From the NCBI RefSeq assembly GCF_004359615.1, contig NZ_SCWA01000009.1, positions 1-64,000 on the forward strand: a stretch of DNA of 64,000 nucleotides, in the 5' to 3' direction. The DNA is from Macrococcus brunensis (lineage in GTDB: Bacteria > Bacillota > Bacilli > Staphylococcales > Staphylococcaceae). Below are positions 1 to 9,525 of this stretch, in pieces; positions within the stretch are counted from its first letter, which is position 1; every line of letters starts with the position of its first letter. The notes beneath the pieces were generated by a model. The model was not told the origin of the DNA. It made no database searches and saw only the letters and a list, made by a program, of their open reading frames with translations. The translations under genes were made by a program, and so were the position numbers.

Positions 1-2
1 AA

Positions 3-482
3 CTGGTTTCAAAGCTCCATCCCCATATTGTTCATGGTGTCCGTAAAGAGAATCAGGCCTTTGAATATAATAAGGATGCAGGTATGTTTGTATGTCCGGC
101 AGGACAGTTAGCCGTTAGAAAAGCGCGACAGGGAAAAAAGCAGGGTCAAAACCAGACGGATACTTATTATTTTGACATTGATAAATGCCAGATCTGCCCT
201 CTCAAAATAGGATGTTATAGAGATGGCGCTAAATCTAAAACATACAGCGTGACAATAAAATCAGAAACCCATAAACATCAGATGAAGTTCATGGATTCTG
301 AAAGATTCAAGTTAATCTCAAGAAAACGATATATGATTGAGGCAAAGAACTCTGAATTAAAAAATAGACACGGTATGAAAAGATCAAAATACGCGGGTCT
401 ATTAAATATGGAAATGCAGACTGCTGCGACAATATTCGTAGTGAATATCAAAAGAATCATAAAACTTACGGATGAAAAATAG
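3..482 (+). mobile_element. IS1182-family transposase, C-terminal part (5' end outside window)
   Basis: The reading frame is open from base 3, so the gene starts left of the window. An internal ATG at 84 is not a credible start because the family-like sequence (LHPHIVHGVRKENQAF) lies upstream of it in frame. The visible 159 residues include a CPAGQLAVRKA segment, a zinc-finger-like CQICPLKIGC (C-x2-C-x4-C) and the basic RYMIEAKNSELKNRHGM region; all resemble the C-terminal half of IS1182-type DDE transposases, which are usually about 500 or more residues. It lies tail to tail with ypoC, where Bacillus and Staphylococcus carry the penicillin-binding protein gene, so the insertion is probably in that convergent gap. 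Whether the element is intact cannot be judged. Confidence 0.8.
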
Positions 483-486
483 GATA

Positions 487-533
487 AAAGAACCCGTCAT
501 TTCCTAATGTTGAGGAAATTGACGGGTTCTTTT
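487..533 (+). terminator. Long hairpin terminator after the transposase
   Basis: Near-perfect inverted repeat of about 20 bp per arm with one bulged base, a short loop, A-rich on the left and T-rich on the right, so it can work in both directions. It begins a few bases after the transposase stop and also lies downstream of ypoC on the other strand. It may belong to the chromosome (an insertion target) or to the element. Confidence 0.75.
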
Positions 534-594
534 ACACTATTGAGTTGTTGGAATTAGTGAGCTTATAGAAAATCGTGAGATTTTCAGTGGCCTC

Positions 595-939
595 TCATTT
601 GATAGACTCTTTTTTAGCTTTTCTGTTATCTCTGATTTTTTTAATGGCTGCCAGTTTTTTGATCTCCGGGCGCATTGTCTTCATCTGCTGGTAACGCATA
701 AAGTGAAAACTATTGGCAGAAATAAAGTCGATACGTTCAGCTGCATTCAGCGGTTTATATTCCAGTTGTTCAATCTGAGTAACATCAACAGACTTTTCAT
801 TGACTTCAAATAAGTATGCAATGAGCGCATCTTTATATTGTTCTAATAGGACTAACCCTTCTTCACTCTGCATCGCTTTGTCATCTGCTAATGCCTCAAG
901 CTTCACTTCAAGTTCCTCAAAAATGGCCTCATTCTTCAC
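595..939 (-). CDS. ypoC: YpoC family protein
   Basis: A 114-residue soluble, helical, lysine-rich protein of unknown function. Identity rests on position (directly after nth and dnaD, as in Bacillus subtilis asnS-dnaD-nth-ypoC) and on its size and the NAAERIDFISANSFHFMRYQQM segment typical of YpoC proteins. No catalytic motif, signal peptide or membrane segment is visible. The start overlaps the end of nth by 11 bases, implying translational coupling in the dnaD-nth-ypoC operon. The basic C-terminus (KKIRDNRKAKKESIK) could contact nucleic acid; that is only inference. Confidence 0.75.
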   Translation of the reverse strand: MKNEAIFEELEVKLEALADDKAMQSEEGLVLLEQYKDALIAYLFEVNEKSVDVTQIEQLEYKPLNAAERIDFISANSFHFMRYQQMKTMRPEIKKLAAIKKIRDNRKAKKESIK

Positions 940-1588
940 CGACTAACACCTTCTTTCTTTTCTTTCCTTCTCGGCAGTCACTCAGCAGCGGACACTCATT
1001 ACATTTAGGATTTTTAGCCGTACAGTGATAACGGCCAAAGAAGATAAGCTGGTGATGCGTTTTGGTCCAGCGTTCTTCAGGTACCTGCCGACATAGGGTC
1101 GCTTCAACTTCTGTGACATTATCTTTCCAGCGACAAATACCAAGACGCTTCGAGACCCTCTCAACATGTGTATCAACAGCCAGCGCAGGGACACCGAAAG
1201 CAACGGAGACAACGACATTAGCAGTCTTACGCCCGACGCCCGGTAGCTTGACCAGTTCTGCATGTTCTTTTGGCACCTGTCCTTCATATTCATCCAGCAG
1301 GATACGGCACAGCGACTGTATATTCTTCGCTTTATTTCTGTAGAGTCCTATAGAGCGTATATCCTCCATCAGTTCTTCTAGTGGCACACTGAGATAGTCG
1401 TGAGGTGTATGATACTTCTCAAAAAGTGATGCTGTCACTCTATTGACTGTTGCATCTGTACATTGTGCTGACAGTAAAACAGCAATCGTTAAGTCGAATG
1501 GATTGCGGTAGTTCAGCTCACACTCTGCATCAGGGAACATCTCCGCTATGACATTCAGCATCTCCATGGTCTTCTTTTTACTTAGCAT
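929..1588 (-). CDS. nth: Endonuclease III (DNA glycosylase/AP lyase)
   Basis: Removes oxidised pyrimidines from DNA and cleaves the abasic site in base excision repair. The 219 residues are family length. The helix-hairpin-helix LPGVGRKTA is at 115-123 with the catalytic lysine K121; the catalytic aspartate D139 sits in VDTHVERV; the C-terminal [4Fe-4S] loop is complete as C189-x6-C196-x2-C199-x5-C205. The start overlaps dnaD by 11 bases. Nothing suggests loss of function. Confidence 0.96.
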   Translation of the reverse strand: MLSKKKTMEMLNVIAEMFPDAECELNYRNPFDLTIAVLLSAQCTDATVNRVTASLFEKYHTPHDYLSVPLEELMEDIRSIGLYRNKAKNIQSLCRILLDEYEGQVPKEHAELVKLPGVGRKTANVVVSVAFGVPALAVDTHVERVSKRLGICRWKDNVTEVEATLCRQVPEERWTKTHHQLIFFGRYHCTAKNPKCNECPLLSDCREGKKRKKVLVGEE

Positions 1589-2231
1589 AAGGATTCTCTC
1601 CGTTCACCCAGTCAAACACCGGAAAGTTTTGAATCGTTTTAGTCATTTTGCGGCCTGTCTTAAAATCGTTGCTGACTGTTTTAGAGTCATCTATCGTTTT
1701 GACATTCCGTTTCTGCCAGTTCAGCAAAATACGGTCTATATACTTAAAGCTGAGCTTATCATGTGATACGGCTTCGTCAAGAGCTGCCTCAATGATTTCC
1801 AGCGAGTGATGGTCACTATCCAGCCAGTGACTGAGTGTCTGCATCTCTATAGGGGTCAGCGGTCTGCTGAAGGCGGTTTCAAAGCGTTCGAACAGTGTAT
1901 TGAAACTGACTTCATGACTGACTGTCTTTTCCTGAAAGCGTGCCTGCAGTTGTCGATCTAACGGCTCTAGTGAAATGATTTCACTGTATTGCTGATGACT
2001 GCGGTCCACATGTATCGTGATCAGGTCTTTTTGTATCAGTCCCTGAATCTGTGCAGCCACTTGTTCTGTCGATAACGACATCTCATCGGACAGCTCCTTA
2101 AACTCAGGCATCTCTTTGCCATCATATGGCATCAGTTTAAGCAGGACGACCAGCTCTGTTTCATTAATTTTTAAATGCCGGTAATCTTTTAAGAGAATGT
2201 GTGGCACTGATAAATGTTGATTAATAAGCAT
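1578..2231 (-). CDS. dnaD: DnaD primosomal replication-initiation protein
   Basis: Component of the Gram-positive primosome (with DnaA, DnaB and DnaI) that remodels DNA for helicase loading. The 217 residues comprise a winged-helix N-terminal oligomerisation domain (about 1-110) and the C-terminal DnaB/DnaD domain with the signature around YIDRILLNWQKRNV (about 170-183). A GTAGGTGAAA ribosome site precedes the start. It lies between asnS and nth, its conserved position. A hairpin between asnS and dnaD probably limits readthrough. Confidence 0.94.
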   Translation of the reverse strand: MLINQHLSVPHILLKDYRHLKINETELVVLLKLMPYDGKEMPEFKELSDEMSLSTEQVAAQIQGLIQKDLITIHVDRSHQQYSEIISLEPLDRQLQARFQEKTVSHEVSFNTLFERFETAFSRPLTPIEMQTLSHWLDSDHHSLEIIEAALDEAVSHDKLSFKYIDRILLNWQKRNVKTIDDSKTVSNDFKTGRKMTKTIQNFPVFDWVNGENPYAK

Positions 2232-2246
2232 ACTTTCACCTACAAG

Positions 2247-2272
2247 AAAACGCTAACGACTGTTAGCGTTTT
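2247..2272 (-). terminator. Terminator/attenuator between asnS and dnaD
   Basis: Perfect 11-bp inverted repeat (AAAACGCTAAC / GTTAGCGTTTT) with a 4-base loop, placed 5 bases after the asnS stop and followed on the minus strand by TTTTCTTG. The short T-run suggests partial termination, allowing some readthrough into dnaD. Confidence 0.75.
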
Positions 2273-2277
2273 GATTT

Positions 2278-3576
2278 TTATGGATAAAGTCTGTTCAGTA
2301 GACGTGGGAACGGACTTGTTTCTCTGACGTGTTCTACACCTGAAATCCAGGCCACTGTTCTTTCTAACCCAAGACCGAAGCCTGAATGCGGCACACTGCC
2401 GTATTTACGGAGGTCAGTATAGTAAGAATAAGCTGCCGGGTCAAGATCATGTTCTTTCAGGCGAGTTTCAAGAAGCTCAAGGTCGTTGATACGCTCTGAA
2501 CCACCGATAATTTCACCGTAGCCTTCTGGTGCAATCAGGTCAGCACATTTCACTGTGCCTTCTTCCTCTGGATTTGGTTCCATATAGAATGGTTTGATTT
2601 TTGTCGGATAGTTGACGATGAATACAGGCAAATCAAAATGATTGGCAATCGCTGTTTCGTGCGGCGCACCGAAATCGTCGCCCCATTCAATATCATCGAA
2701 GGCCATTTCTTTCAGCATCTTGATCGCATCTGTATAAGTGATACGCGGGAATGGTGCTTTCACTTTTTCCAGCTTTTCAGTGTCACGTCCCAGCAACTTA
2801 AGATCAAGCTGACAGTTCTTAAGTACGGACTGTACGATATAGCTCACGTAGTCTTCCTGCACTTTCAGGCTGTCTTCATGCTGATAGAAGGCCATTTCCG
2901 GCTCAATCATCCAGAACTCAATTAAGTGACGGCGTGTTTTTGATTTCTCTGCACGGAAAGTCGGACCGAATGAGAAGACTTTACCATGTGCCATCGCTGC
3001 CGCTTCCATATATAACTGACCACTCTGTGAAAGAAATGCATCTTCGTCAAAGTATTTTGTATGGAAAAGTTCGCTTGTCCCTTCCGGTGCACTACCTGTT
3101 AAAATCGGCGGATCAATCTTAGTGAATCCTTCATTGTTGAAGAACTCATAAGTCGCACGGATGATTTCATTTCTAATTTTCATCACGGCGTGCTGACGTT
3201 TCGAACGTAGCCATAAGTGGCGGTGGTCCATAAGGAAGTCAGTACCGTGAGCTTTCGGTGTAATCGGATAATCCACTGCTTCGTGGATGATTTCAAGATC
3301 CGTCACTTCCATCTCGTAGCCGAAGTCAGAACGTTCGTCTTCTTTTATGACACCTGTAATATAAAGTGAAGTCTCCTGAGTGATGCCTTTAGCAACTTTA
3401 AAAAGGTCTTCACCGATATCTTCTTTGACAACGACTGCCTGCATAAATCCTGTACCATCACGTAACTGCAGGAATGCAATTTTGCCGCTAGAGCGTTTAT
3501 TTAGGATCCATGCTCCAATAGTGACTGTCTGACCGACAAAATCGGCCGACTGATTGATAGTAATTTTATCTGCCAT
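2278..3576 (-). CDS. asnS: Asparaginyl-tRNA synthetase
   Basis: Charges tRNA-Asn with asparagine in the cytoplasm. Class II synthetase of 432 residues: an N-terminal OB-fold anticodon-binding domain (about 15-105), motif 2 around [16 protein letters not shown] and motif 3 [15 protein letters not shown] near 404-418. The [11 protein letters not shown] and [14 protein letters not shown] segments are of AsnRS rather than AspRS type. It follows aspB by two bases, so aspB and asnS are co-transcribed. No T-box leader is seen upstream of the pair. Confidence 0.96.
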   Translation of the reverse strand: MADKITINQSADFVGQTVTIGAWILNKRSSGKIAFLQLRDGTGFMQAVVVKEDIGEDLFKVAKGITQETSLYITGVIKEDERSDFGYEMEVTDLEIIHEAVDYPITPKAHGTDFLMDHRHLWLRSKRQHAVMKIRNEIIRATYEFFNNEGFTKIDPPILTGSAPEGTSELFHTKYFDEDAFLSQSGQLYMEAAAMAHGKVFSFGPTFRAEKSKTRRHLIEFWMIEPEMAFYQHEDSLKVQEDYVSYIVQSVLKNCQLDLKLLGRDTEKLEKVKAPFPRITYTDAIKMLKEMAFDDIEWGDDFGAPHETAIANHFDLPVFIVNYPTKIKPFYMEPNPEEEGTVKCADLIAPEGYGEIIGGSERINDLELLETRLKEHDLDPAAYSYYTDLRKYGSVPHSGFGLGLERTVAWISGVEHVRETSPFPRLLNRLYP

Positions 3577-3578
3577 GT

Positions 3579-4763
3579 CTATTTCTCCATTCTTTCTTCT
3601 ACAAATTGTTTGATACGTCTAATCGCTTCTGTCATCGAATCTAAATCTGTTGCGTATGACAGACGAATATTATCAGGTGAACCGAAGCTTGAGCCAGGAA
3701 CAACAGCAACAAGTGACGTTTCAAGTAACTGCTCTACAAATTCGTCAGCACTATCTAGCCCACAAAGTCGAACTGTTTCTTTCACATTCGGATATAAATA
3801 GAACGCGCCTTTTGGCTTAATACATTCAATACCCGGTATTTCCATCAGCTGTGGATAAATCGTATCAAGACGAGACTTGAATGTCTTGTTCATTTCACGT
3901 AGGAAGGTCTGGTCACCGTCATACGCTTCGATAGCTGCCCACTGAGAAGGTGTTGTCGGATTACTTGTTGAATGACTCGCAAGATCCGTCATCGCTTTGA
4001 TCAGCTGTCTATCACCGGCCGCATAACCGATACGCCAGCCTGTCATGGAGTGACTTTTCGATACACCGTTGATGATGACAGTCAGCTTTTTAATGTCCTC
4101 TCCTAAAGCAGCGATACTGATATGTTCGCCGTCATAGACAAGCGTCTCATATATTTCATCTGAAACGACAATGATTTGATTTTTTACTGCCCAATCAGCT
4201 ACGGCCTGCAATTCTTCTTTAGAATAGATGGCACCTGTCGGGTTACTAGGTGTGTTCAAGATGATGGCTTTCGTCTTTTCTGATAACACGCCGTCCAGTT
4301 TATCTGTTGTCACTTTAAAAGCTGTTGATTCATCTGTCGTCACATAAACAGGTTCTCCGCCTGCCAGTTTGACCTGCTCTGGATAGCTGACCCAGAAAGG
4401 AATCGGAATAATGACTTCATCGCCTTCATCAAGTATCGACTGAAATAAATTGTAAAGTGCATGCTTAGCGCCTGATGCCACCATAATTTCGTTCAGTTCA
4501 TAGCGCAGACCCTCATCGCGTTCCAGCTTCTCCTGAATCGCCTCTTTCAGCTTAGGAAGTCCGCCAGCTGGTGTATATTTCGTTTTGCCCGCTTCAACCG
4601 CCTTAAATGCAGCCTGAATGATATTTTCAGGTGTATTAAAATCCGGCTCACCTGCAGCAAGTCCGATGACATTTTGTCCTGCTGCTTTCAATTCATTCGC
4701 CTTAGCAGTGATCGCTAAAGTAGAAGAAGGGGTCAATTTTTGTACTCGTTGAGATAATTCCAT
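3579..4763 (-). CDS. aspB: Pyridoxal-phosphate aminotransferase, aspartate aminotransferase type
   Basis: Transfers the amino group between aspartate and 2-oxoglutarate, feeding aspartate and asparagine supply. The 394-residue class I aminotransferase has the PLP-binding lysine K236 in [12 protein letters not shown] (235-246), NTPSNPTG near 170 for substrate and PLP contacts, and SDEIYE near 201. It is immediately followed by asnS, which needs asparagine, the same pairing as in Bacillus. Subgroup Ib membership is likely, but substrate range cannot be read from sequence. Confidence 0.93.
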   Translation of the reverse strand: MELSQRVQKLTPSSTLAITAKANELKAAGQNVIGLAAGEPDFNTPENIIQAAFKAVEAGKTKYTPAGGLPKLKEAIQEKLERDEGLRYELNEIMVASGAKHALYNLFQSILDEGDEVIIPIPFWVSYPEQVKLAGGEPVYVTTDESTAFKVTTDKLDGVLSEKTKAIILNTPSNPTGAIYSKEELQAVADWAVKNQIIVVSDEIYETLVYDGEHISIAALGEDIKKLTVIINGVSKSHSMTGWRIGYAAGDRQLIKAMTDLASHSTSNPTTPSQWAAIEAYDGDQTFLREMNKTFKSRLDTIYPQLMEIPGIECIKPKGAFYLYPNVKETVRLCGLDSADEFVEQLLETSLVAVVPGSSFGSPDNIRLSYATDLDSMTEAIRRIKQFVEERMEK

Positions 4764-4822
4764 TTCAACAGCTCCTTAATGATGATACTTTCAGTTTACC
4801 AAAGAAGCCCACTCAGGTTAAA

Positions 4823-7411
4823 TCATTTCTTGTCTTCCGCTTCTTTTTTAGTGACTAAAGAAAGAAAATCTGTCACATCTCCTCTTTTAACGTCATATTT
4901 CGACAGAACACCGTCAAAAATATGATGGTAACTCGCTTCAACAATTCGCTTGTCCATACAGAGAATGATGCCCTGATCTTCTTCACGCCTGATCAGACGA
5001 CCTGCAGCCTGTCTGATTTTAGTTGCTGCATACGGAAGCTGATAGTCATTGAAGCTATCCGCCAGTTCATCTTTCATGAGTAAGATTCGTCTGTCGCTTG
5101 GATGAATAAAGGGAATCGTGACAATCATGACACACTTAAATGCATCTGACTGATAATCCACCCCTTCATAAAACGACTGCGTCCCAAGCAGTACGGCACT
5201 GTCCAGCTGATTAAACTGATGCAGCAGTTTATGGGCATTGGACTGCGGCGTCTGTACGAGCGGTGTTGTGTCCAGTACATCTTTCAGATAGCTCTCCACT
5301 TCACCAATCATCTGATAATTATTGAATAAGACCAGCATTTTTTTATGGTCGGTTGCGAAATACGACGAAATGTAGAAGGCCAGCTGTTCGATATAAGTGT
5401 CGTAGTTCTGATACTGAAATTCAGGCATATCATCCGGTATAAAGAATGTCACTTTGTCCTGGCGCGTGACCGGATCAAAAACAGTGACATTTTTCTGGTG
5501 TGTGTCAAGCAGAGGACTCAGATGACTGAGTGACTCATTCAGCATCAGTGAACCTGATAGCAAAGTCAGTGAATCGAAATGACTGAAGAGTTGCGTGCTG
5601 AAAATATCACCCAGCTTTTTATCTTTAATGAATAAAGTAGTAGCTGTATAGTTGCGTCCAGGCTGAACAAAGACAAGTTTGTCAGCTGTAAGTGCAGTCG
5701 ATATCTGCTGAAAAATCTGATAAACAAAGTTGACTTCTCTATTCACCATTCGATTTAGATCCAGCTGGTCTGTCATCGTTTTGAAGACGGTCATCTTGTC
5801 GAGCAGCTGAGACAGCACCTGAGAAGTTCTTATTCTGATGAAAATACTGCTATGGTCAAGTGCGATTTCCTGAAAGAACTGATCGTTCAGCTGTTCGACT
5901 TCCTGTATGACCGTCTTAAGTTCAAAGTGTGATACTGCCAGTTCATCGAGACTTCTTTTCGACTGATTCAGTAGCTGATATGCACTGAAGACCAGTCCAT
6001 CTTCCTTCGCCAGCTGAGACAGATGATATTTCACGGTCTGGTAGTTCCAGGACGTATAAGTATGCTCAAGTGCAACTTCCTGCAGCTGATGACCTTCATC
6101 GATAATCAGATGACTGAACTGACCCGGAAATCCTTCTTTACCTGAATGCAGCAGATGTGCGTGATTCGTCACGCCAAGAACAGGCGCCTTGATTTTACGG
6201 ACATCCTGATAGAGGTAGGTATCCTGCCTCCCCTTATAGAGTGTACGCATCAAATCCAGATAAATCTTGCGCCCACCGTTGATGTTCAGCTGACTGATAT
6301 CTCCAGACTGTCCCGCGAGTAAAAAGACAAGTAACTGCATCTTAAGCAGCAGAATATCATGGTTTTCTTTCGTATCATCGAGCAAAAACTTAACAAACTC
6401 GACTGAAATATAATTGCGCTTACTTTTCAGCAGAATAAGCGGCACCTGCTGTCCAAGCGCTTTTTCAATCAATCCAGCGTCTGACTGAATCAACTGCTGT
6501 TGCAGTGCTTTTGTCGCAGTGGTCAGTAAGATGTTCTCTTCATGCTGTGCGAGATAGTAAGTAGCCGCTGTCAGATAAGCAAGTGATTTACCGCTCCCGA
6601 CTTCCGCTTCTATCAGCTGCATATTATCCGTCACCATTGTCTCATAGATCAGTTCTGTTAAATAAAGCTGTTCCTGTCGGAAATGCAGCTGATTCACTTC
6701 TACAATTCTTCTATAAAATTCTGCCAGCGATTCATCAATCCTGACCTTCTGTGCGTCTATTTTTGTCATTCGATAAGCCAGACTTTTCAGTACTGGATAC
6801 TGACTGACCGCCTGATGACGCTCTATCAATGGAAAGAGCAGTTTATCTATATCGTTACGCATCTTCTTTGAGAGATGATAAATCTGAATGAGCGTCTCTT
6901 TCGGCAGTGCAGCAAGCTTAGCGACAGCGAGCTGCATGATTTCAGCTGTTGCCTGAGCATCCGCAATCGCACTATGTGCATCATCCAGTCGTATACCCAG
7001 TGTCTCTGCTAAAGCACTTAACTGGTAACTTTCAGCATCGGGATAGACAATCTTAAAAAGATCGACTGTATCAATGCAGTGTCGTGGCTGAAAGGTAACA
7101 CCCGCCTTATCAAAAAGCCCTGTCAGAAAATTAAGGTCGAAATTAATATTATGCGCGACAAATACTTTATCCTGTAAAAGAGCGAGTACATCCGGCATGA
7201 TTTCTCTGAATGTCGGTGCCTGTCTGACCATGTCATCCGTGATACCGGTCAGTGATTCAATAAATGGAGGAATCGGCTGGTCGGTATAGACATAGCTGTC
7301 ATAACAATCGATGATGGTCATATCATTCATAATGACAATACCAATCTGTATGATATCATCGACCGCAATATTATTCCCGGTTGTCTCTATATCGACTACT
7401 GCGTACTGCAT
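4823..7411 (-). CDS. dinG: DinG-family protein: DnaQ-type exonuclease fused to an SF2 helicase-like ATPase
   Basis: 862 residues. Residues 1-165 are a DEDD 3'-5' exonuclease domain (VDIETTG near 6-12, HNINFDLNFL near 87-96, HSAIADAQAT near 146). The remainder is a DinG-like motor with Walker A VGSGKS (271-276) and DEGH box (438-441), ending in the motif-VI-like QAAGRLIRREED. The region between Walker A and DEGH has no cysteines, so the iron-sulfur cluster of E. coli DinG is missing. The S. aureus homologue is reported to be a 3'-5' exonuclease without helicase activity; this protein has the same architecture. It lies between birA and aspB, where Bacillus also carries panBCD. Confidence 0.92.
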   Translation of the reverse strand: MQYAVVDIETTGNNIAVDDIIQIGIVIMNDMTIIDCYDSYVYTDQPIPPFIESLTGITDDMVRQAPTFREIMPDVLALLQDKVFVAHNINFDLNFLTGLFDKAGVTFQPRHCIDTVDLFKIVYPDAESYQLSALAETLGIRLDDAHSAIADAQATAEIMQLAVAKLAALPKETLIQIYHLSKKMRNDIDKLLFPLIERHQAVSQYPVLKSLAYRMTKIDAQKVRIDESLAEFYRRIVEVNQLHFRQEQLYLTELIYETMVTDNMQLIEAEVGSGKSLAYLTAATYYLAQHEENILLTTATKALQQQLIQSDAGLIEKALGQQVPLILLKSKRNYISVEFVKFLLDDTKENHDILLLKMQLLVFLLAGQSGDISQLNINGGRKIYLDLMRTLYKGRQDTYLYQDVRKIKAPVLGVTNHAHLLHSGKEGFPGQFSHLIIDEGHQLQEVALEHTYTSWNYQTVKYHLSQLAKEDGLVFSAYQLLNQSKRSLDELAVSHFELKTVIQEVEQLNDQFFQEIALDHSSIFIRIRTSQVLSQLLDKMTVFKTMTDQLDLNRMVNREVNFVYQIFQQISTALTADKLVFVQPGRNYTATTLFIKDKKLGDIFSTQLFSHFDSLTLLSGSLMLNESLSHLSPLLDTHQKNVTVFDPVTRQDKVTFFIPDDMPEFQYQNYDTYIEQLAFYISSYFATDHKKMLVLFNNYQMIGEVESYLKDVLDTTPLVQTPQSNAHKLLHQFNQLDSAVLLGTQSFYEGVDYQSDAFKCVMIVTIPFIHPSDRRILLMKDELADSFNDYQLPYAATKIRQAAGRLIRREEDQGIILCMDKRIVEASYHHIFDGVLSKYDVKRGDVTDFLSLVTKKEAEDKK

Positions 7412-7421
7412 GTCTTCCCTC

Positions 7422-8393
7422 CTAAAGTTCTATATCTGCGCTTATAAAGTGATGCAGTGTTCCTTCATCATCCTGAACAATTAAACGGCCATCATCCATC
7501 ATCTCAACAGCTGTTCCCTCCACTACTTTCTTACCTTCTGTATAACGAAGTTTCCGCTGCCAGATGTTAGAATACTGCATATATTCCTCTTTGATATCAC
7601 TGAATTCAAGAGTGATAAACTGCTGAAAAGCTTCTTCTATTTCAGTGAGCAGTTCCTCAAAAAACTGATAGCGGTTGATTTTCTGACCCGTTGCGGCCAT
7701 AAGACTCGTTGCTTTCACTGCAAGTTCATCCTGAAAATCTGACAGTTCATGATTTAAATTGATACCAATTCCGCAGATAATATTTTGAATAGCTGAAGCA
7801 TCGCCACTGATCTCAGTGAGAAATCCGCAGCATTTCCGGTCATCTATATAAATGTCGTTCGGCCATTTGATTTTTGCCTCAGCACCGCTCACACGACGAA
7901 TCGTCTTAGCGATAGCAAGAGACATAAACAGGTTGAAAGTCATAATTTTATGGAGCGGTACCTCTTTTCTAAAGACCGCTGTCATCCACAGACCTTTAGA
8001 CCCCTGGGAATCCCAGTTGCGGTTAAATCGGCCTCTTCCTGCTGTCTGCACTTCACTGACGACGATAAAAGGCTCATCTGTTTCCAGCATTTTTTCTTTT
8101 GCAACCAGCTGAGTGGATGTCACTTCTTTATAGACAAAGCGTTTCTTAAAATAAGAAGACTGCTTGATGATAAGTGCCATCATATCCTGATCCCATTCTT
8201 CCGGGAAACGAGTTAACTGATAGCCCTTATTCTGAACTGAACTCAGGCTAAATCCCTGCTGCTTGAGCAGCTCAATAGTCTTCCAGACAGCAGTCCGGCT
8301 GATGGACAGTTGTTCAGCAATCATCTGGCCGGATAAATAGGTCGACCGGTTATGATAGAGCAGCTCAAGAATGTCACTTTTATATTTTGCCAT
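7422..8393 (-). CDS. birA: Biotin-protein ligase / biotin operon repressor
   Basis: Bifunctional class II BirA of 323 residues: it attaches biotin to carboxylases and, as the biotinyl-AMP form, represses biotin genes. An N-terminal winged helix-turn-helix covers about 1-60 (MIAEQLSISRTAVWKTIELLKQQG). The adenylate loop GRGRFNRNW is at 119-127, followed by KWPNDIYID and a C-terminal SH3-like domain (ends HFISADIEL). It overlaps the end of cca by 14 bases, the Bacillus arrangement. Confidence 0.95.
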   Translation of the reverse strand: MAKYKSDILELLYHNRSTYLSGQMIAEQLSISRTAVWKTIELLKQQGFSLSSVQNKGYQLTRFPEEWDQDMMALIIKQSSYFKKRFVYKEVTSTQLVAKEKMLETDEPFIVVSEVQTAGRGRFNRNWDSQGSKGLWMTAVFRKEVPLHKIMTFNLFMSLAIAKTIRRVSGAEAKIKWPNDIYIDDRKCCGFLTEISGDASAIQNIICGIGINLNHELSDFQDELAVKATSLMAATGQKINRYQFFEELLTEIEEAFQQFITLEFSDIKEEYMQYSNIWQRKLRYTEGKKVVEGTAVEMMDDGRLIVQDDEGTLHHFISADIEL

Positions 8394-9525
8394 GTTGTTC
8401 CACCCATTTCAGTATCGAGTCACGCTGATTTTTCAACTGACCCGTAATAATCGCATCTTCAATCTCGGCAAGCATGTCCTTCAGCCAGCTGCCACCGCTT
8501 CGATCAAGATGTTTCATTAAATCATTGCCATTTACCTTTATATCCTGTCTTCTATGTATAATGCGATGCTGTGCATAGTCACTCGCATCTGCCTGATGAC
8601 CCACCAGCGACTGGCATGATTGAATCATTGACAGTGGATAATGATAGACCAGACGCTCCATCATGTATTCTTCCTGCTGCTCAAGCTGCTGTAATACCAT
8701 TACCGCTTGTTTAACTGCGCGGTAACTGTCATTAGATAGCTTCAGACTTTTAATCCCCTCTATGTCTGCATAACCTTTATAGATATGAAAGGCAATGTAG
8801 ATTTCAAGTGATAAAGGAATTTCAAGTTTAAGCATTTCCTGCCACTCTCTGAAGTATGGCAGATGCTTGACAAGACCGCTTGCTGTCAATGTAGCGATTC
8901 CGGCAGATGGTATAGGACCATTCAGTAGTTTCTGTATTTCAACTATGATTCTTTCAATCGCCACATGGGCAATAAGGTGCGCACATATTTCAATAGCTTG
9001 CTGCGTCTTTTCTTCAATGCTGAAATCCAGAACACTCTGGAAGCGCGCCGCCCTGATCATACGAAGGGCATCTTCTGTAAAACGTGTTTCTGCATCGCCT
9101 ACAGCACGAATCAAACGTTTCTTTAAATCATCCTGTCCTCCTGTATAATCGATGACTGACATGTTTTCATCAAGGGCCATCGCATTCACCGTAAAATCGC
9201 GCCTTAAGATATCCTCTTTAAGGTCTCTGACGAAGATCACAGTATCGGGCCGTCTATGGTCCTCATATTCTCCGTCTACTCTAAATGTCGTCACTTCAAA
9301 TGTGCCGTTCAGGATGACCATCACCGTTCCATGCTCTTTACCAATCGGCACTGTCCGTTCAAATAACCCTTCAACTTCGTCAGGCAGAGCACTTGTCGTG
9401 ATATCCACATCACTAATAGGCAGCTGCAGTAAATAGTTTCGGACGGCTCCTCCTACAATATAAGCCTCATACCCTGCACTTTTAAGTTGATTCAGTACAG
9501 GGATAGCAGACTTAAGCTTTTCCAT
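8380..9525 (-). CDS. cca: CCA-adding tRNA nucleotidyltransferase
   Basis: Adds or repairs the 3' CCA of tRNAs without a nucleic-acid template. Class II enzyme, 381 residues: GGAVRN at 25-30, the catalytic aspartates in DVDITT (39-44), RRDFTVNAMA and the EDALRMIRAARF segment are all visible. The frame is open further upstream, but the ATG at 9525 is chosen because AAGGAG lies at proper distance and homologues begin with this MEKL...GYEAYIVGG stretch. The start overlaps bshA by 14 bases. Confidence 0.95.
   Translation of the reverse strand: MEKLKSAIPVLNQLKSAGYEAYIVGGAVRNYLLQLPISDVDITTSALPDEVEGLFERTVPIGKEHGTVMVILNGTFEVTTFRVDGEYEDHRRPDTVIFVRDLKEDILRRDFTVNAMALDENMSVIDYTGGQDDLKKRLIRAVGDAETRFTEDALRMIRAARFQSVLDFSIEEKTQQAIEICAHLIAHVAIERIIVEIQKLLNGPIPSAGIATLTASGLVKHLPYFREWQEMLKLEIPLSLEIYIAFHIYKGYADIEGIKSLKLSNDSYRAVKQAVMVLQQLEQQEEYMMERLVYHYPLSMIQSCQSLVGHQADASDYAQHRIIHRRQDIKVNGNDLMKHLDRSGGSWLKDMLAEIEDAIITGQLKNQRDSILKWVEQHGKI

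Noticed and set aside
4764-4822. Possible T-box leader upstream of aspB-asnS
   Set aside because: The 59-base gap has no AGGGTGG-type T-box sequence, specifier stem or terminator.
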